From positions 248,001 through 312,000 of the forward strand of contig CBDFHW010000015.1 in the NCBI GenBank assembly GCA_965247815.1: a DNA stretch of 64,000 nt. Direction: 5' to 3'. The stretch's first letter is position 1. Each line of letters starts with the position of its first letter. Source of the stretch: CBDAQA01 sp965247815. Lineage in GTDB: Bacteria > Planctomycetota > Phycisphaerae > Tepidisphaerales > Tepidisphaeraceae. The notes beneath the pieces are model-generated. The model was given only the letters and a program-made list of their open reading frames with translations. It made no database searches and was not told where the DNA came from. Of this stretch, positions 25,990-34,884 are shown one piece after another. Both the position numbers and the translations under genes were made by a program.

Positions 25990-26325
25990 ATAGAAGATTT
26001 CCCGTCCATCGCACGGACCGAAGACGAGTCAACGACCGAATTCATCGCCAGCCTGCCGGCGGCCCACAGCTTGTCCAACAGCACCGCGTGCAGTTCCTGC
26101 CACAGGCCGGCCCGCTTCCATTGGTTGAAGCGGTTCCACAGCGTCATAGCACTGCACCCCATCTCTTGCAGAAAGCCTCCCAGGGCAACAAGGTCTTGAG
26201 CAGGAACGAAATGCCCGTTAGGCAGACCCGGTTCGGCGCCCGCGGTCGGCCGCACCGGCCTCGTGCCGGGGCAACAGCGGAATGATGACTTCCCAGAACT
26301 CGTCGGTGACCAACGCCTTAGCCAT
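25990..26325 (-). pseudogene. IS5-family transposase remnant
   Basis: From the ATG at 26325 the frame reads MAKALVTDEFWEVIIPLLPR, the standard beginning of IS5/IS1031-type transposases. After a frameshift and a stop, another frame continues the family pattern (DLVALGGFLQEMGCSAMTLWNR, QWKRAGLWQELHAVLLDKL, VVDSSSVRAMDGKSS). The catalytic DDE domain is missing and several frame breaks are present, so it is inactive. Confidence 0.8.
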
Positions 26326-26565
26326 GGCAGCCTCCGTAACCTATCACGGCAGGCATGTTCAGGCATGAACCCCGCGGACAAACTCGGCTATATTTAGAAA
26401 CTCTAAGACTCGACAGCTTTAACGCTGTAATATTCTCTCATGCGATTCAGTTCAAAGACTCACCGCATTGAAGAAAGCGGTCGGTTTTTGAAATTGTCGT
26501 AAGATTTGGTGTGACCCGTGACACAAAGTTATATTCTCTTAAATGGTCGACGACGGGCGATTGTT

Positions 26566-27087
26566 ATGATCGATGAGCAGACTTTGGTCCGCGGACTTCT
26601 ATGCGAGCAGACAAAAGTAATGGGATACATCAAGTCGTTCGTGCGGCGTCAGGACGTTGCAGAAGACATTTTCCAGGAAATTTGCGTGCTTGCTTTGCAG
26701 AAACGCGAAGAGATCACCGATGAACTTCATCTTAAAAAATGGATGCGCACCACGGCCCGATTTCACGCGCTAAACAGCAATCGCAAGCGTCACGAAGCTC
26801 ACCAGACGCTGGACGAGGATGTTGCTAATTTAATGGACCGATGCTGGCAGCAAAACGATGCGATCGACGAATCCCGGCTCGCCGAGGCGCTCTCGGGCTG
26901 TATGTCGGCGCTGTCTTCGGTTCATCGGGCGCTGCTGGAAAAACGATTTATTGCGAATCTCGATTACAATCAGCTCGCAAAAGAAATGGACCGATCAACC
27001 AACAGCCTCTACACGACCTTCAGTAGAATCTATGCGTCACTGGCTCAATGCATTTCCGAGAAGCTCAAGACGCCGGTGAAAAGCTGA
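26566..27087 (+). CDS. ECF sigma factor, Rhodopirellula/Verrucomicrobium type
   Basis: The preferred start is ATG 26566 (173 residues); a GTG 16 codons upstream is an alternative. Region 2 is seen as VMGYIKSFVRRQDVAEDIFQEICVLALQ and region 4 as LSSVHRALLEKRFIANLDYNQLAKEM, followed by DRSTNSLYTTFSRIYASL. The family is expanded in planctomycetes and is usually paired with a FecR-like membrane anti-sigma factor, as here. The stop codon overlaps the start of the next gene (TGATG), so the two are translationally coupled. The regulon may include the two PEP-CTERM genes nearby; that is inference. Confidence 0.88.
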   Translation: MIDEQTLVRGLLCEQTKVMGYIKSFVRRQDVAEDIFQEICVLALQKREEITDELHLKKWMRTTARFHALNSNRKRHEAHQTLDEDVANLMDRCWQQNDAIDESRLAEALSGCMSALSSVHRALLEKRFIANLDYNQLAKEMDRSTNSLYTTFSRIYASLAQCISEKLKTPVKS

Positions 27088-28658
27088 TGGCAGACCTTAG
27101 CAAAAACGGTTTTTTCGACGATCATGCATTCTGCCGGTTGGCCAGTCTGTATTTGGAAAATCAACTGTCGGCAGATGAAATCGTCGGATTCAACGAAGCG
27201 TTACGCACGAGCGAGCAGAAGCGAACAGCTTTTATGTGGCTGTGTGTCGCACACGCCGCGGCGGTGAAAGAGGCCCGCGAGCTCGGAGAAGTAGGTGCCG
27301 AATCGGAAGCAGAGCTGTCCAATCGCAACGCTTCGACAGATTTGAACGATGTGATCATTCTGCCGGCCATACGCGAAGTGGCCGCCACGCACGATTTGCC
27401 TGACGAAACTAAAAACGACTTCGAACAGCCCATCCGGCCAACGAAACGAATTTTCAAACCGTGGCGAAGGGTAGCTTCAGTTTTGTTAGCTCTCGCCGGT
27501 TTAGGATTGATCTGGACTCTGATCATCGGTCGATCCAGCCATTGCGTGGTCGAATTGTCGCTCGATGCAAAATGGGCAGCCGCTGAAGATATAGATTTGC
27601 AAGCGGGCTCTCCGATCGGCAGTGGCACTCACACACTCATTGCGGGGACCATTCGCCTGGGCCTGCCCAATCAGACTTCAGTAGTTCTGCAGGCCCCCGT
27701 TAAGTTCGAAATCATCTCAGCCACCGAATTGAATTTGGCTCAAGGCAAAATATGCGCCCGGGTGGGTTCGGGCGCTGCAAAACTTTCAATTACGACACCT
27801 GACATGAGGGCGACGGATTTAGGAACCGAATTTGCCATTGAAGTCGTCGTCGGCAAAGCCACGCACCTGGAAGTGCTGGAAGGACGCGTTCGTGCTGATG
27901 TCAGTTCTCCCTCCGCCGGACCGATATCACAAACGCTCAATGAGAATCAGGCAATTCTCGTCAACGCCGGGTCTGGCCAGTTTTCCCATGATCTTCCTCG
28001 TCCGTTGGACTTTGTTCGACCTTCTGAAATAGAAGCCATCGCCACCAATCGACCGGCACCGAACCCAGTGGCAACAAAATCCGAACCGATGAATTTGGCT
28101 GCGATCAACATCGGTTCCGATTCCCTCAAAGGCGAATGTTCCAGTGACGGGTCCATCTGGAAGGTCTCGGGCAGTGGCGTTGATATCTTCAACGAATCGG
28201 ATCAATGCAATTTCGCCTGCAAGGCCATCAACGGAAACTGCACTCTTGAAGCGCAGCTGCTGCAGGTCGCCAGTTTCGTTGATCGATCGATGCCAAGCTT
28301 TGCCAAATCGGGATTGATGTTCCGAACGTCAAACGATGCAGATTCGGCATTTGTTGACCTTCACATGACCAACGGTGTTGGCATCCAGATGATCTGTCGG
28401 GAATCCACGGGGGCCACCGCGAAAGTAATAGCGGCGGTGCCTGGCCAGTTTACACCGCTATGGTTTAAGCTCACGCGAACTGCCGATGTGGACACTGGCT
28501 ATTATAGCAATGATGGCGTCCATTGGACCCTAGTCGGCAACTGCACAACTTCCCTTCCCCCCTCGACACAAATAGGGCTTGTCGTCAGCAGCAGTTCAAA
28601 AAGCAAACTGGCGACAACGATCTTCTCAAACGTAACAATCTTTCATCCGTCACCCTGA
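27087..28658 (+). CDS. FecR-like anti-sigma protein with C-terminal DUF1349/LamG-like domain
   Basis: The start overlapping the sigma-factor stop (27087) gives 523 residues. The N-terminal part, about 130 residues, is cytoplasmic and helical (FCRLASLYLENQLSADEIVGFNEAL). One membrane segment follows (VASVLLALAGLGLIWTLII). Next comes a FecR domain with TTPDMRATDLGTEFAIEV, then a C-terminal beta-sandwich (SFAKSGLMFRTSNDADSAFV, YYSNDGVHWTLVGNC) of the DUF1349/concanavalin-like kind. This is the planctomycete layout in which the outer domain may sense a carbohydrate and control release of the sigma factor. What it binds is unknown. Confidence 0.88.
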   Translation: MADLSKNGFFDDHAFCRLASLYLENQLSADEIVGFNEALRTSEQKRTAFMWLCVAHAAAVKEARELGEVGAESEAELSNRNASTDLNDVIILPAIREVAATHDLPDETKNDFEQPIRPTKRIFKPWRRVASVLLALAGLGLIWTLIIGRSSHCVVELSLDAKWAAAEDIDLQAGSPIGSGTHTLIAGTIRLGLPNQTSVVLQAPVKFEIISATELNLAQGKICARVGSGAAKLSITTPDMRATDLGTEFAIEVVVGKATHLEVLEGRVRADVSSPSAGPISQTLNENQAILVNAGSGQFSHDLPRPLDFVRPSEIEAIATNRPAPNPVATKSEPMNLAAINIGSDSLKGECSSDGSIWKVSGSGVDIFNESDQCNFACKAINGNCTLEAQLLQVASFVDRSMPSFAKSGLMFRTSNDADSAFVDLHMTNGVGIQMICRESTGATAKVIAAVPGQFTPLWFKLTRTADVDTGYYSNDGVHWTLVGNCTTSLPPSTQIGLVVSSSSKSKLATTIFSNVTIFHPSP

Positions 28659-28769
28659 TTTCAACCCTCAAATCATCCTACTTCTGTTCAGAGACTCTAA
28701 ATTTACCCGCCATTGTCGGCGGGGCTCGCGCCTGAAGATGTCTGCCGCGATATTTCACGGAGGATGCCA

Positions 28770-29115
28770 TGCGTTCGGTTCTAACAGTCGGATTCGCAGC
28801 AGCAACGCCAGTAGGCTGCTCGACTGGAACTCGACTGGGAGCACGCTCCGGTAAGACGTTCTGGATATGAGATTGTCGGCGCTGCGGTTGAACCGGTTCT
28901 TCATGTTCCGCCGGTGCCGGCCCGAAGGCTTGTTTTGCGACCGGCGTCCGGCGTTGGCCGGGACGAACGAACGGACCCCCATCCGGTCTCGCGCCAGCTC
29001 GTGATTGGCTTCGGAATCGTATCCCACGTCGGCCGCCACGCAGGTGATGTTGCACCGCGACACCGTTTGCCGCATCAGCCCCGCGAAAAACTTCTGGTTT
29101 CCGCCGGCATCGGTG
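28770..29115 (-). pseudogene. DDE transposase remnant (IS5/IS4 group)
   Basis: On the minus strand the frame NITCVAADVGYDSEANHELARD, then GVRSFVPANAGRRSQNK and RRNMKNRF, follows the second half of DDE_Tnp_1 transposases, including the second catalytic Asp region (ADVGYDSE). The first half and a proper C-terminus are missing. It differs in sequence from the IS5 piece at 26 kb. It joins the serine recombinase fragment at about 29120, so one element has cut another. Confidence 0.75.
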
Positions 29116-29125
29116 GTGGCTTAGG

Positions 29126-29673
29126 CGTACGCCGCGAAGGACCATCCACGAATTCGGCTTCGTGAGGAACAAATCGATCAGGAAGTGCTGGCGCTGTTCG
29201 ACAGTATCCGTCAGCCCCAGCCCGTGCAGGATTGGTTTCGGACCACATTGATGGCGATGTCTACAAGTCAGCATGAACAATCGCGGGCGCGATGCACTGA
29301 CCTTCAAAACCAACTGGACGAAACTCGCCGCCAGCAGGAGCGGTTGCTCAATCTGCATCTGTCCGGGAACTTGGACGAGTCGGCATTCGCAACCAAGAAC
29401 ACCGAAATCCGCGACCGTTTGGCCTACCTCAAACTTCAGTTGGAAGTCACCGACCGCAGCGTGGCCGAGAAAGCCGACGTTGCGCTGAAAGTGTTTGAAT
29501 TTTCACAATCGCCGCCCCAGAAGTGGGTTAAGCCGGATTACGCCGCCAAGCGTCAAATCATCGAAATGGTCTGTTTGAACGTGGTCCTGAAAGGCACAAG
29601 TCTTTGTATAGCAACGAGAAAGCCCTTCAACGCACTTGTTGAAGGGCTTAAAATAACGGAAAGCGGAGAGTGA
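29126..29673 (+). pseudogene. Large serine recombinase, C-terminal part only
   Basis: An open frame from 29126 (AYAAKDHPRIRLREEQID) to the stop at 29673 covers the end of the zinc-ribbon/recombinase domain, a long coiled coil (DLQNQLDETRRQQERLLN, DESAFATKNTEIRDRLAYL) and the family ending RKPFNALVEGLK. The resolvase catalytic domain and DNA-binding start are absent; a transposase remnant occupies their place. The last codons run into the 3' end of tRNA-Ser, the usual position of an integrase gene at its attachment site. An ATG at 29185 opens a 162-residue frame that would not be a working recombinase. Confidence 0.85.
29620..29649 (-). terminator. Perfect 11-bp hairpin at recombinase 3' end, possible tRNA-Ser terminator
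   Basis: AAGCCCTTCAA and TTGAAGGGCTT pair perfectly around an 8-nt loop. Read on the minus strand it lies 14 nt downstream of tRNA-Ser and is followed by TCTCGTT, so it can act as its terminator. On the plus strand the same bases encode the conserved recombinase ending. Confidence 0.55.
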
Positions 29674-29750
29674 GGGATTTGAACCCCCGCGACCCTTTCG
29701 GGCCGACCGGTTTTCGAAACCGGCGCATTCAGCCGCTCTGCCAACTCTCC
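29664..29750 (-). tRNA. tRNA-Ser (CGA)
   Basis: An 87-nt class II tRNA on the minus strand. Acceptor GGAGAGT (29750-29744) pairs with ACTCTCC (29671-29665) and the discriminator is G. The anticodon stem CCGGT/ACCGG encloses TTCGAAA, giving anticodon CGA. A long variable arm (GGCCCGAAAGGGTC) and the T-arm GGGGTTCAAATCCCT follow. No CCA is encoded. A serine recombinase tail abuts its 3' end. Confidence 0.96.
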
Positions 29751-29864
29751 AGCGGGAGTGTCACATTATCACCTGCGTTTGGGAGCGTCAAACCCCGCGT
29801 GGCCGATGAAACGGATCTTTACTCCGCTCGGCGTGGGATTGCTTATGGGTGTGGGCGAATAACG

Positions 29865-29894
29865 ACGCGGGCCGGAACAGGTTCTGGCCCGCGT
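29865..29894 (-). terminator. Hairpin downstream of the FG-GAP protein gene
   Basis: ACGCGGGCC and GGCCCGCGT form a perfect 9-bp GC-rich stem around a 12-nt loop, 36 nt beyond the stop codon of the minus-strand FG-GAP gene. The tail CGTTATTCG is only weakly T-rich on that strand. Confidence 0.55.
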
Positions 29895-29930
29895 CTATCG
29901 TTTATTCTGGTCTGAATCCGATCGGACTAC

Positions 29931-32900
29931 TTAGACGACTTTCTTACCGCCCCCGCCGGTGCCGCCTGTTCCGCCGCCGATCGTGGTGCCGCCGCCGGTG
30001 CTGGTTGCGGCTTTGACGCTGACCTGCACCGAGCCTTTCAGCGATGCCGTTGCGCTGTCGGCGACGTAAAGGGATTGCGTGCCGGTGGACGACAGTGTGA
30101 TCGAAAAGACGTGACTGCCGGCGTCGGCCGCGGTGAACGTGTAGTCGATCGGCAGGACGTTGCCGCTTCCGGACGGGCCGGTGAAGTGAACCTTACCGAC
30201 GTATCCGGAGATGGTATTTCCGAACGTGTCGACGGCCGAGACGGTGACCGCGAAGGCGGTTCCGGCCGTGGCGTTGGTCGGGGCTTTAAATGAAAAGCCG
30301 GTCATTGCCGCGGCAGTGACCAGAAGGTCGCGCTGCGAGAATGACATCGCGGCCGCGACCGTGTCGTTGACGGCGAACGTCTGCCCGCCGGACGATTTGA
30401 GCGCGATCGAAAACGTGTGTGACCCTGCGTCGGTGGCGGTGAACTTGTAGTTGGCCGGCAAGGCAGCGAGCGTGTCGCTGCTTGAGAACGAAAGCGTCCC
30501 GGCGTACCCGGCGGCGATGTTCCCGTACACGTCGCGGGCGGTGATGGTGATGCTCTGAGCGACGCCGGCGACGGTGCTGTGAAGCGCGGGGACCAGGATC
30601 GTCGAGGCGGCGGCGGGCGTGACCACGATGCCCGTCTGCGTGGAAGAGATTCCCGGGTTCGCCCAGTCACTCATGGTCACCGACTGCGTGCCCGCGGTTC
30701 GCATCACGACTGTGAACGTGTGCGAACCGGTATCGGCGGCGGTGAAGGTGTAAAAATTCGGCAGGGTCGCGTTGGTGTCGGTGCTGCTGACGACCAGCGT
30801 ACCACTGTAATCAACTGCAAGGTTGCCGAACGCATCGTACGCAGTGATGGTCATGGCCTGAGTGCTACCGGCGACACCGCCGGTCAGCTTCGAGACTACG
30901 AATCGTGACGCATCACCCGGGGTACCGAGGACGGTTTCGGTCCCGGTGATTCCGATCGAGAGGTCGGTGGCGGTGATCGTCTGAGCGCCGAGGGTCATGG
31001 GGATGACGTTGAAGGTGCCGACGCCATTCACCAACGCGCCATCGGCCGGGAGGACCATTTTCGCATCCGACGCCGAGAGGTGTACGACGCCGTTGTAACC
31101 CGTTGCGACGTTCCCGAAGACGTCGAAGGCTTTGACGGTGACGGCCTTGGCCGACCCGATGTGCCCCCCGCCACCGACGAGGCCGAGCGAGACGGCGACC
31201 GACGGCGTTACGACGATCCCGTTAGACCGACCGAGCGTGGTCGCGGTAAGTGTGTCGGTCGCGGCGACGGTGGTGAGGCCGGCGGTTTTCAAGGTCGCGG
31301 TGAAGGTGTGCGATCCATTTTCGTCGGCAGTGAAGGTGTAGTCGGCTGGAAGGACGGCCTGCGTGTCACTGCTCGTGAGGTGGACCGTGCCGGTGTAGCC
31401 CGAGGCGAGGTTCCCGTAGTTGTCCTGAGCGGTGACAGTCAATGTCGAAGGCGAACCGGCCGTTGTCGATGCCGGGGCAGCGACGATAAATCGAGCGGGC
31501 GCGCCGGCGACCACGGTCACGGCGGCGCTGCCGGTCAGCAGTGAAGGACCGTTCACGGTGATCGTCTGGCTACCGACTTTGAACATCGCGGTGCCGACGG
31601 TAAGCGTGCGGGTGCCGGCGTCGGTAGCGAGGAACGTGTACGTCTGAGCGGCGAAGCGAGTATCCGTGCCGGTCACGTGCACGGTGCCCTGGAAATCGCC
31701 GACCGTGTTCCCGTTCACGTCGACGGCGGTGATCGTCAGCGGGATCTGTGCGCCGGCGGCCGTGGTCGACGGGGCCGAGACCTTGAATGCGACGGCGGTC
31801 GAGACGTTCGTTGTTGCCGCGGCGTTGTTGATCAGAACCCCGACGTTGCCGGCCGAAGCGCCGGCGACGTCGATCGTCCCGTCGTGATTGAAATCGTCGG
31901 CCGCGAAGATCAACCCGCCACCGGCGACGTTGGTGGTCGGGGACATCGTGCCGTCGCCGTTGTTCAATTCGATCTGGTAAGTTGAGCCGTTGGACGAGAT
32001 CAGGTCGGGTTTTCCGTCGCCGTCGACGTCCCCGGCGCGAAGTTCCCAGGGCTGGGAGCCGGTGTCGTAGCTGTGATAGGTGCCGAGCGTGCCGTCCCCG
32101 TTGCCATATAGGATGGTGACGCAGCTGGACGTGTAGGAGTTGGCGACCGCGACGTCTTCGTTGCCGTCTCCGTTGAAGTCGGCGACCGTGATCCGGTACG
32201 GGGCCGAGAAGGCGGGATAGCTTTTCGAAGCCTGGTAGGTGCCGTCACCGTTGCCCATGAGAACCGACACGGTCCCCGCGCTGAGCGCGTTGGCGACGAC
32301 CAGGTCGGGCTTGCCGTCGTGGTTCAGGTCGACGGTTTTAACGTCCTGCGGGGAAGTGTTCGCGGCGTAATCGGTCCTCGCGAAAGTCCCGTTGCCGTTG
32401 CTGATCGACACCGATACATAACCGGCGGTATTCGCGGTGACCAGGTCGTCCTTACCGTCGCCGTTCACGTCGGCCGAGCTAAGCCGCGAAGGACTCGAGC
32501 CGAGCGGCGTGAGGGTTGCGGCGCCGAACGTGCCGTCGCCGTTCCCCATGAGGACCGCGGCGTTCGTCGAGGTGATGACCGCGACGTCGAGGTTACCGTC
32601 GCCGTTGAAATCTCCGGTCGTGAGCGTGCCGGCCTGTGACCCGGTGTAAGACGAACCGGGGGTGGACCCGATCGGCGAGCTGTGGGCCGCGCCGAAGGTA
32701 CCGTCGCCGTTCCCGAGCAAGACGGTCGCCGATCCGGTCAGTCCGTTGCTGGTGACGACGTCGGCTTGCCCGTCGTGATTGAAATCACCGGAGGTCATCG
32801 CGACCGGCGCGGTTGCCGCGGGGTAGATGACCGCCGGCGAGAAACTCATCAGGGTCCGACCTTCGAGGGGCTCGAGGCCGACCTGAATCGCTCGAGTGAT

Positions 32901-32963
32901 TTTCTCGCGGCGCAGGGGCATCTGACGACGGGTTTCGATCTTTCGAAGCAGCTTCTGAAACAT
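29931..32963 (-). CDS. Secreted FG-GAP/VCBS and Ig-like repeat protein
   Basis: The start is set at ATG 32963 (MFQKLLRKIETRRQMP), with AAGGAG six bases upstream. This 1010-residue protein carries VGLEPLEGRTLMSFS at about residues 30-44, the planctomycete export motif. Residues about 50-385 hold seven FG-GAP/VCBS repeats (GDFNHDGQADVVTSNG, LLGNGDGTFG), which bind calcium and form a propeller in known relatives. Residues about 390-980 hold six to seven Ig/filamin-like repeats of about 90 residues (DVFGNVATGYNGVVHLSASD). The end is Gly/Thr-rich with GGGGKKVV. It is a large surface or adhesion protein; no enzymatic motif is seen. Confidence 0.88.
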   Translation of the reverse strand: MFQKLLRKIETRRQMPLRREKITRAIQVGLEPLEGRTLMSFSPAVIYPAATAPVAMTSGDFNHDGQADVVTSNGLTGSATVLLGNGDGTFGAAHSSPIGSTPGSSYTGSQAGTLTTGDFNGDGNLDVAVITSTNAAVLMGNGDGTFGAATLTPLGSSPSRLSSADVNGDGKDDLVTANTAGYVSVSISNGNGTFARTDYAANTSPQDVKTVDLNHDGKPDLVVANALSAGTVSVLMGNGDGTYQASKSYPAFSAPYRITVADFNGDGNEDVAVANSYTSSCVTILYGNGDGTLGTYHSYDTGSQPWELRAGDVDGDGKPDLISSNGSTYQIELNNGDGTMSPTTNVAGGGLIFAADDFNHDGTIDVAGASAGNVGVLINNAAATTNVSTAVAFKVSAPSTTAAGAQIPLTITAVDVNGNTVGDFQGTVHVTGTDTRFAAQTYTFLATDAGTRTLTVGTAMFKVGSQTITVNGPSLLTGSAAVTVVAGAPARFIVAAPASTTAGSPSTLTVTAQDNYGNLASGYTGTVHLTSSDTQAVLPADYTFTADENGSHTFTATLKTAGLTTVAATDTLTATTLGRSNGIVVTPSVAVSLGLVGGGGHIGSAKAVTVKAFDVFGNVATGYNGVVHLSASDAKMVLPADGALVNGVGTFNVIPMTLGAQTITATDLSIGITGTETVLGTPGDASRFVVSKLTGGVAGSTQAMTITAYDAFGNLAVDYSGTLVVSSTDTNATLPNFYTFTAADTGSHTFTVVMRTAGTQSVTMSDWANPGISSTQTGIVVTPAAASTILVPALHSTVAGVAQSITITARDVYGNIAAGYAGTLSFSSSDTLAALPANYKFTATDAGSHTFSIALKSSGGQTFAVNDTVAAAMSFSQRDLLVTAAAMTGFSFKAPTNATAGTAFAVTVSAVDTFGNTISGYVGKVHFTGPSGSGNVLPIDYTFTAADAGSHVFSITLSSTGTQSLYVADSATASLKGSVQVSVKAATSTGGGTTIGGGTGGTGGGGKKVV

Positions 32964-33289
32964 ACCATTCTCCTTGGCTCGGGCAGGCGAAATGCCTGTG
33001 ATGAAGGAAGCGTAGGTGGAAGTGCCGATTTCCTTTTGCGTGCAAAATGTGCAACGCACTTGCGCTGCTGTCTCATCCAGCAAAAGGCTTGAATAGATTT
33101 TCGGGAAGCGGAAATTACGGGCATGGCAGCAGCACGGTCGGCGTTGCGAGGTTAATGCGCTTCCTGCGTCGCGCCATGCGGATCAGTCGGGGCGGGAAGA
33201 AAAGTTTGCGGGGTCGCGAAAGCTTGGTGCGGCTCGGACGTCGTTTTAAGGGGTGCTTTGAGTGAAGACACATACGGCGACGGAGGATT

Positions 33290-34147
33290 CTATTTCCCAC
33301 CCGGGTCGTCGGTGGGCATCAGCACCGAATCGTGCTTGTCGACGGGCGTGGCGAGTTCGCTGCAGATCCCGCCGTCGCCGGTGCCGGCGGTGTAGATGTT
33401 GTCCCGGGTTCCGCCGGGGTGGATCTCGCCGCAGTATGGAGTGATTTGGAACTGCACGTGACCGTCACCGTAGGCGACGTTCTGCCCGCGGTTTTTGTGA
33501 TTATTCGAGTTGGCGGCGCGCATGAGCTTGAACGACGCGTTGTGGGCGGGGCCGGTCACGTTGTTGGGAGGGGAACCGCCCCCGCGGGTGCCGGGGTTAA
33601 TATCGGCCACCATGGCGAACTCGGATCGGTAGGCGTTCCGCCAGTCGAACTCCGCGCCGGCAACGGTGTCGCTGGGGAACGGCGTCGCGAGTGAATAGGT
33701 GCAGTTGTCCGGGATTGATTCCCAGTTGCTCGAAAGGTTCACGCTGACCTTCGGGTCCCACGGCGTGGCGTTGGTCGCGGGACAGATGAACATTGAAGGC
33801 GGGAGCCCGGACGTCTTCATCAGCAGAAAGAAAGACGCGGGAACGTTATTGTCGCCCACGTATCCTTTGTTGCCGAACGTTTCGGCGACCATGAAACCTG
33901 CGTTGTCCAGCTGAAGCTGTTTCTGTTTCTGCTTGTAAAACGTGCGGGGGAAGCTGTGATCGTGTTCGGTATTGCTGTAAAAAATCAGCGCGAGTTGAAT
34001 CTGGTGCAGATTGTTCGCGCACTTGACCCGGATCGCCTGTTCGCGGGCGGCGGTCAACGACGGCAGCAGAATCCCGACCAGAACCGCGATGATCCCGATC
34101 ACGACCAGGAGTTCGACCAACGTAAAACCTTGAGCTATCCGCTTCAA
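33290..34147 (-). CDS. Prepilin-like protein (DUF1559 / H-X9-DG type)
   Basis: This 285-residue protein starts at a TTG with a perfect AGGAGG six bases upstream. The N-terminus AQGFTLVELLVVIGIIAVLV is a type IV prepilin cleavage and methylation signal, cut after the Gly before Phe. The body has the planctomycete pseudopilin pattern: REQAIRVKCANNLHQIQLAL early and GQNVAYGDGHVQF late, similar to the H-X9-DG motif. Such proteins are very numerous in planctomycetes and presumably join pili or type II secretion-like structures. It is monocistronic here. Confidence 0.9.
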   Translation of the reverse strand: MKRIAQGFTLVELLVVIGIIAVLVGILLPSLTAAREQAIRVKCANNLHQIQLALIFYSNTEHDHSFPRTFYKQKQKQLQLDNAGFMVAETFGNKGYVGDNNVPASFFLLMKTSGLPPSMFICPATNATPWDPKVSVNLSSNWESIPDNCTYSLATPFPSDTVAGAEFDWRNAYRSEFAMVADINPGTRGGGSPPNNVTGPAHNASFKLMRAANSNNHKNRGQNVAYGDGHVQFQITPYCGEIHPGGTRDNIYTAGTGDGGICSELATPVDKHDSVLMPTDDPGGK

Positions 34148-34197
34148 CCTGAGCCTCCTGAACTGCCCCGTATTTTAACGAGCTCGACACCGGGCAT

Positions 34198-34875
34198 TCA
34201 CTGGAGAAAACCCTTCCGCTGGTATTCACCGAGCCGGTAGTAAAGTTTTCGCAAACTGATCCCGAGTTCGGCGGCGGCGGTCGTTCGATTCCCGCCGTGT
34301 TTCTCCAGTAGGGTCAGAATATGTCGTCGTTCCAGTTCCTCGATCGACCCGTCGGGGTTTTTTTCTGAATTAGCGTCCGTCGGAACGCTTTGCGTGAACA
34401 CCGGCCTTTTCGGTGGCGCGGGTTCGATGCGAAGCTCGGGATCGTCCGACGCCGCCGCTTCGGTCACGATCTGACTTTTACGCCGCGCCCTTGCCCGGGA
34501 CATCGCCGTTTCCAATGTGCCAAGCGTACACGGTTTTGTCAGGAATTCGACCACGTCCAGATGGATTGCTTTTTTCGCGGCGTTGAGGTCGCCGAACCCC
34601 GTCAGGATGATCACCGGGACCTGATTTCCCTGGCGACGCAAGGTTTCCAAAAATTCGATTCCGTTCATGCCAGGAAGATTCAAATCCAGGATCAGAGTGT
34701 CATACGTGTTGTCGGCAAGCGTCCGACCGGCGGCTTCGGCGCTGGCGGAGAACGTCGCGGCGAACCCCATTTCTTTTAACGCCTGCATGAGCATGTTTCG
34801 CACGCGCGGGTCGTCCTCGACGACCAGCACCTGGTTTCCCGACGAAATTGAAGCAGGCGAAACAGAGACAGCCAT
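34198..34875 (-). CDS. Response regulator with REC and Fis-type HTH domains
   Basis: This 225-residue regulator has a receiver domain (VLVVEDDPRVRNML, phosphoacceptor in LILDLNLPGMNG, LTGFGD, TKPC lysine) and a C-terminal Fis-type helix-turn-helix (HILTLLEKHGGNRTTAAAELGISLRKLYYRL), joined by a linker of about 60 residues. It lacks the AAA+ domain of NtrC and so resembles the ActR/PrrA/RegA class. It lies nine bases downstream of the kinase gene and is its obvious partner. AGGA stands seven bases before the ATG. Confidence 0.92.
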   Translation of the reverse strand: MAVSVSPASISSGNQVLVVEDDPRVRNMLMQALKEMGFAATFSASAEAAGRTLADNTYDTLILDLNLPGMNGIEFLETLRRQGNQVPVIILTGFGDLNAAKKAIHLDVVEFLTKPCTLGTLETAMSRARARRKSQIVTEAAASDDPELRIEPAPPKRPVFTQSVPTDANSEKNPDGSIEELERRHILTLLEKHGGNRTTAAAELGISLRKLYYRLGEYQRKGFLQ

Positions 34876-34884
34876 GATCGATCC

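Noticed and set aside
29931..32700. Regular repeats that might suggest a CRISPR array
   Set aside because: The spacing is about 40-60 codons, in frame and degenerate at wobble positions; these are FG-GAP and Ig-like protein repeats. No CRISPR array or cas gene is present in the window.
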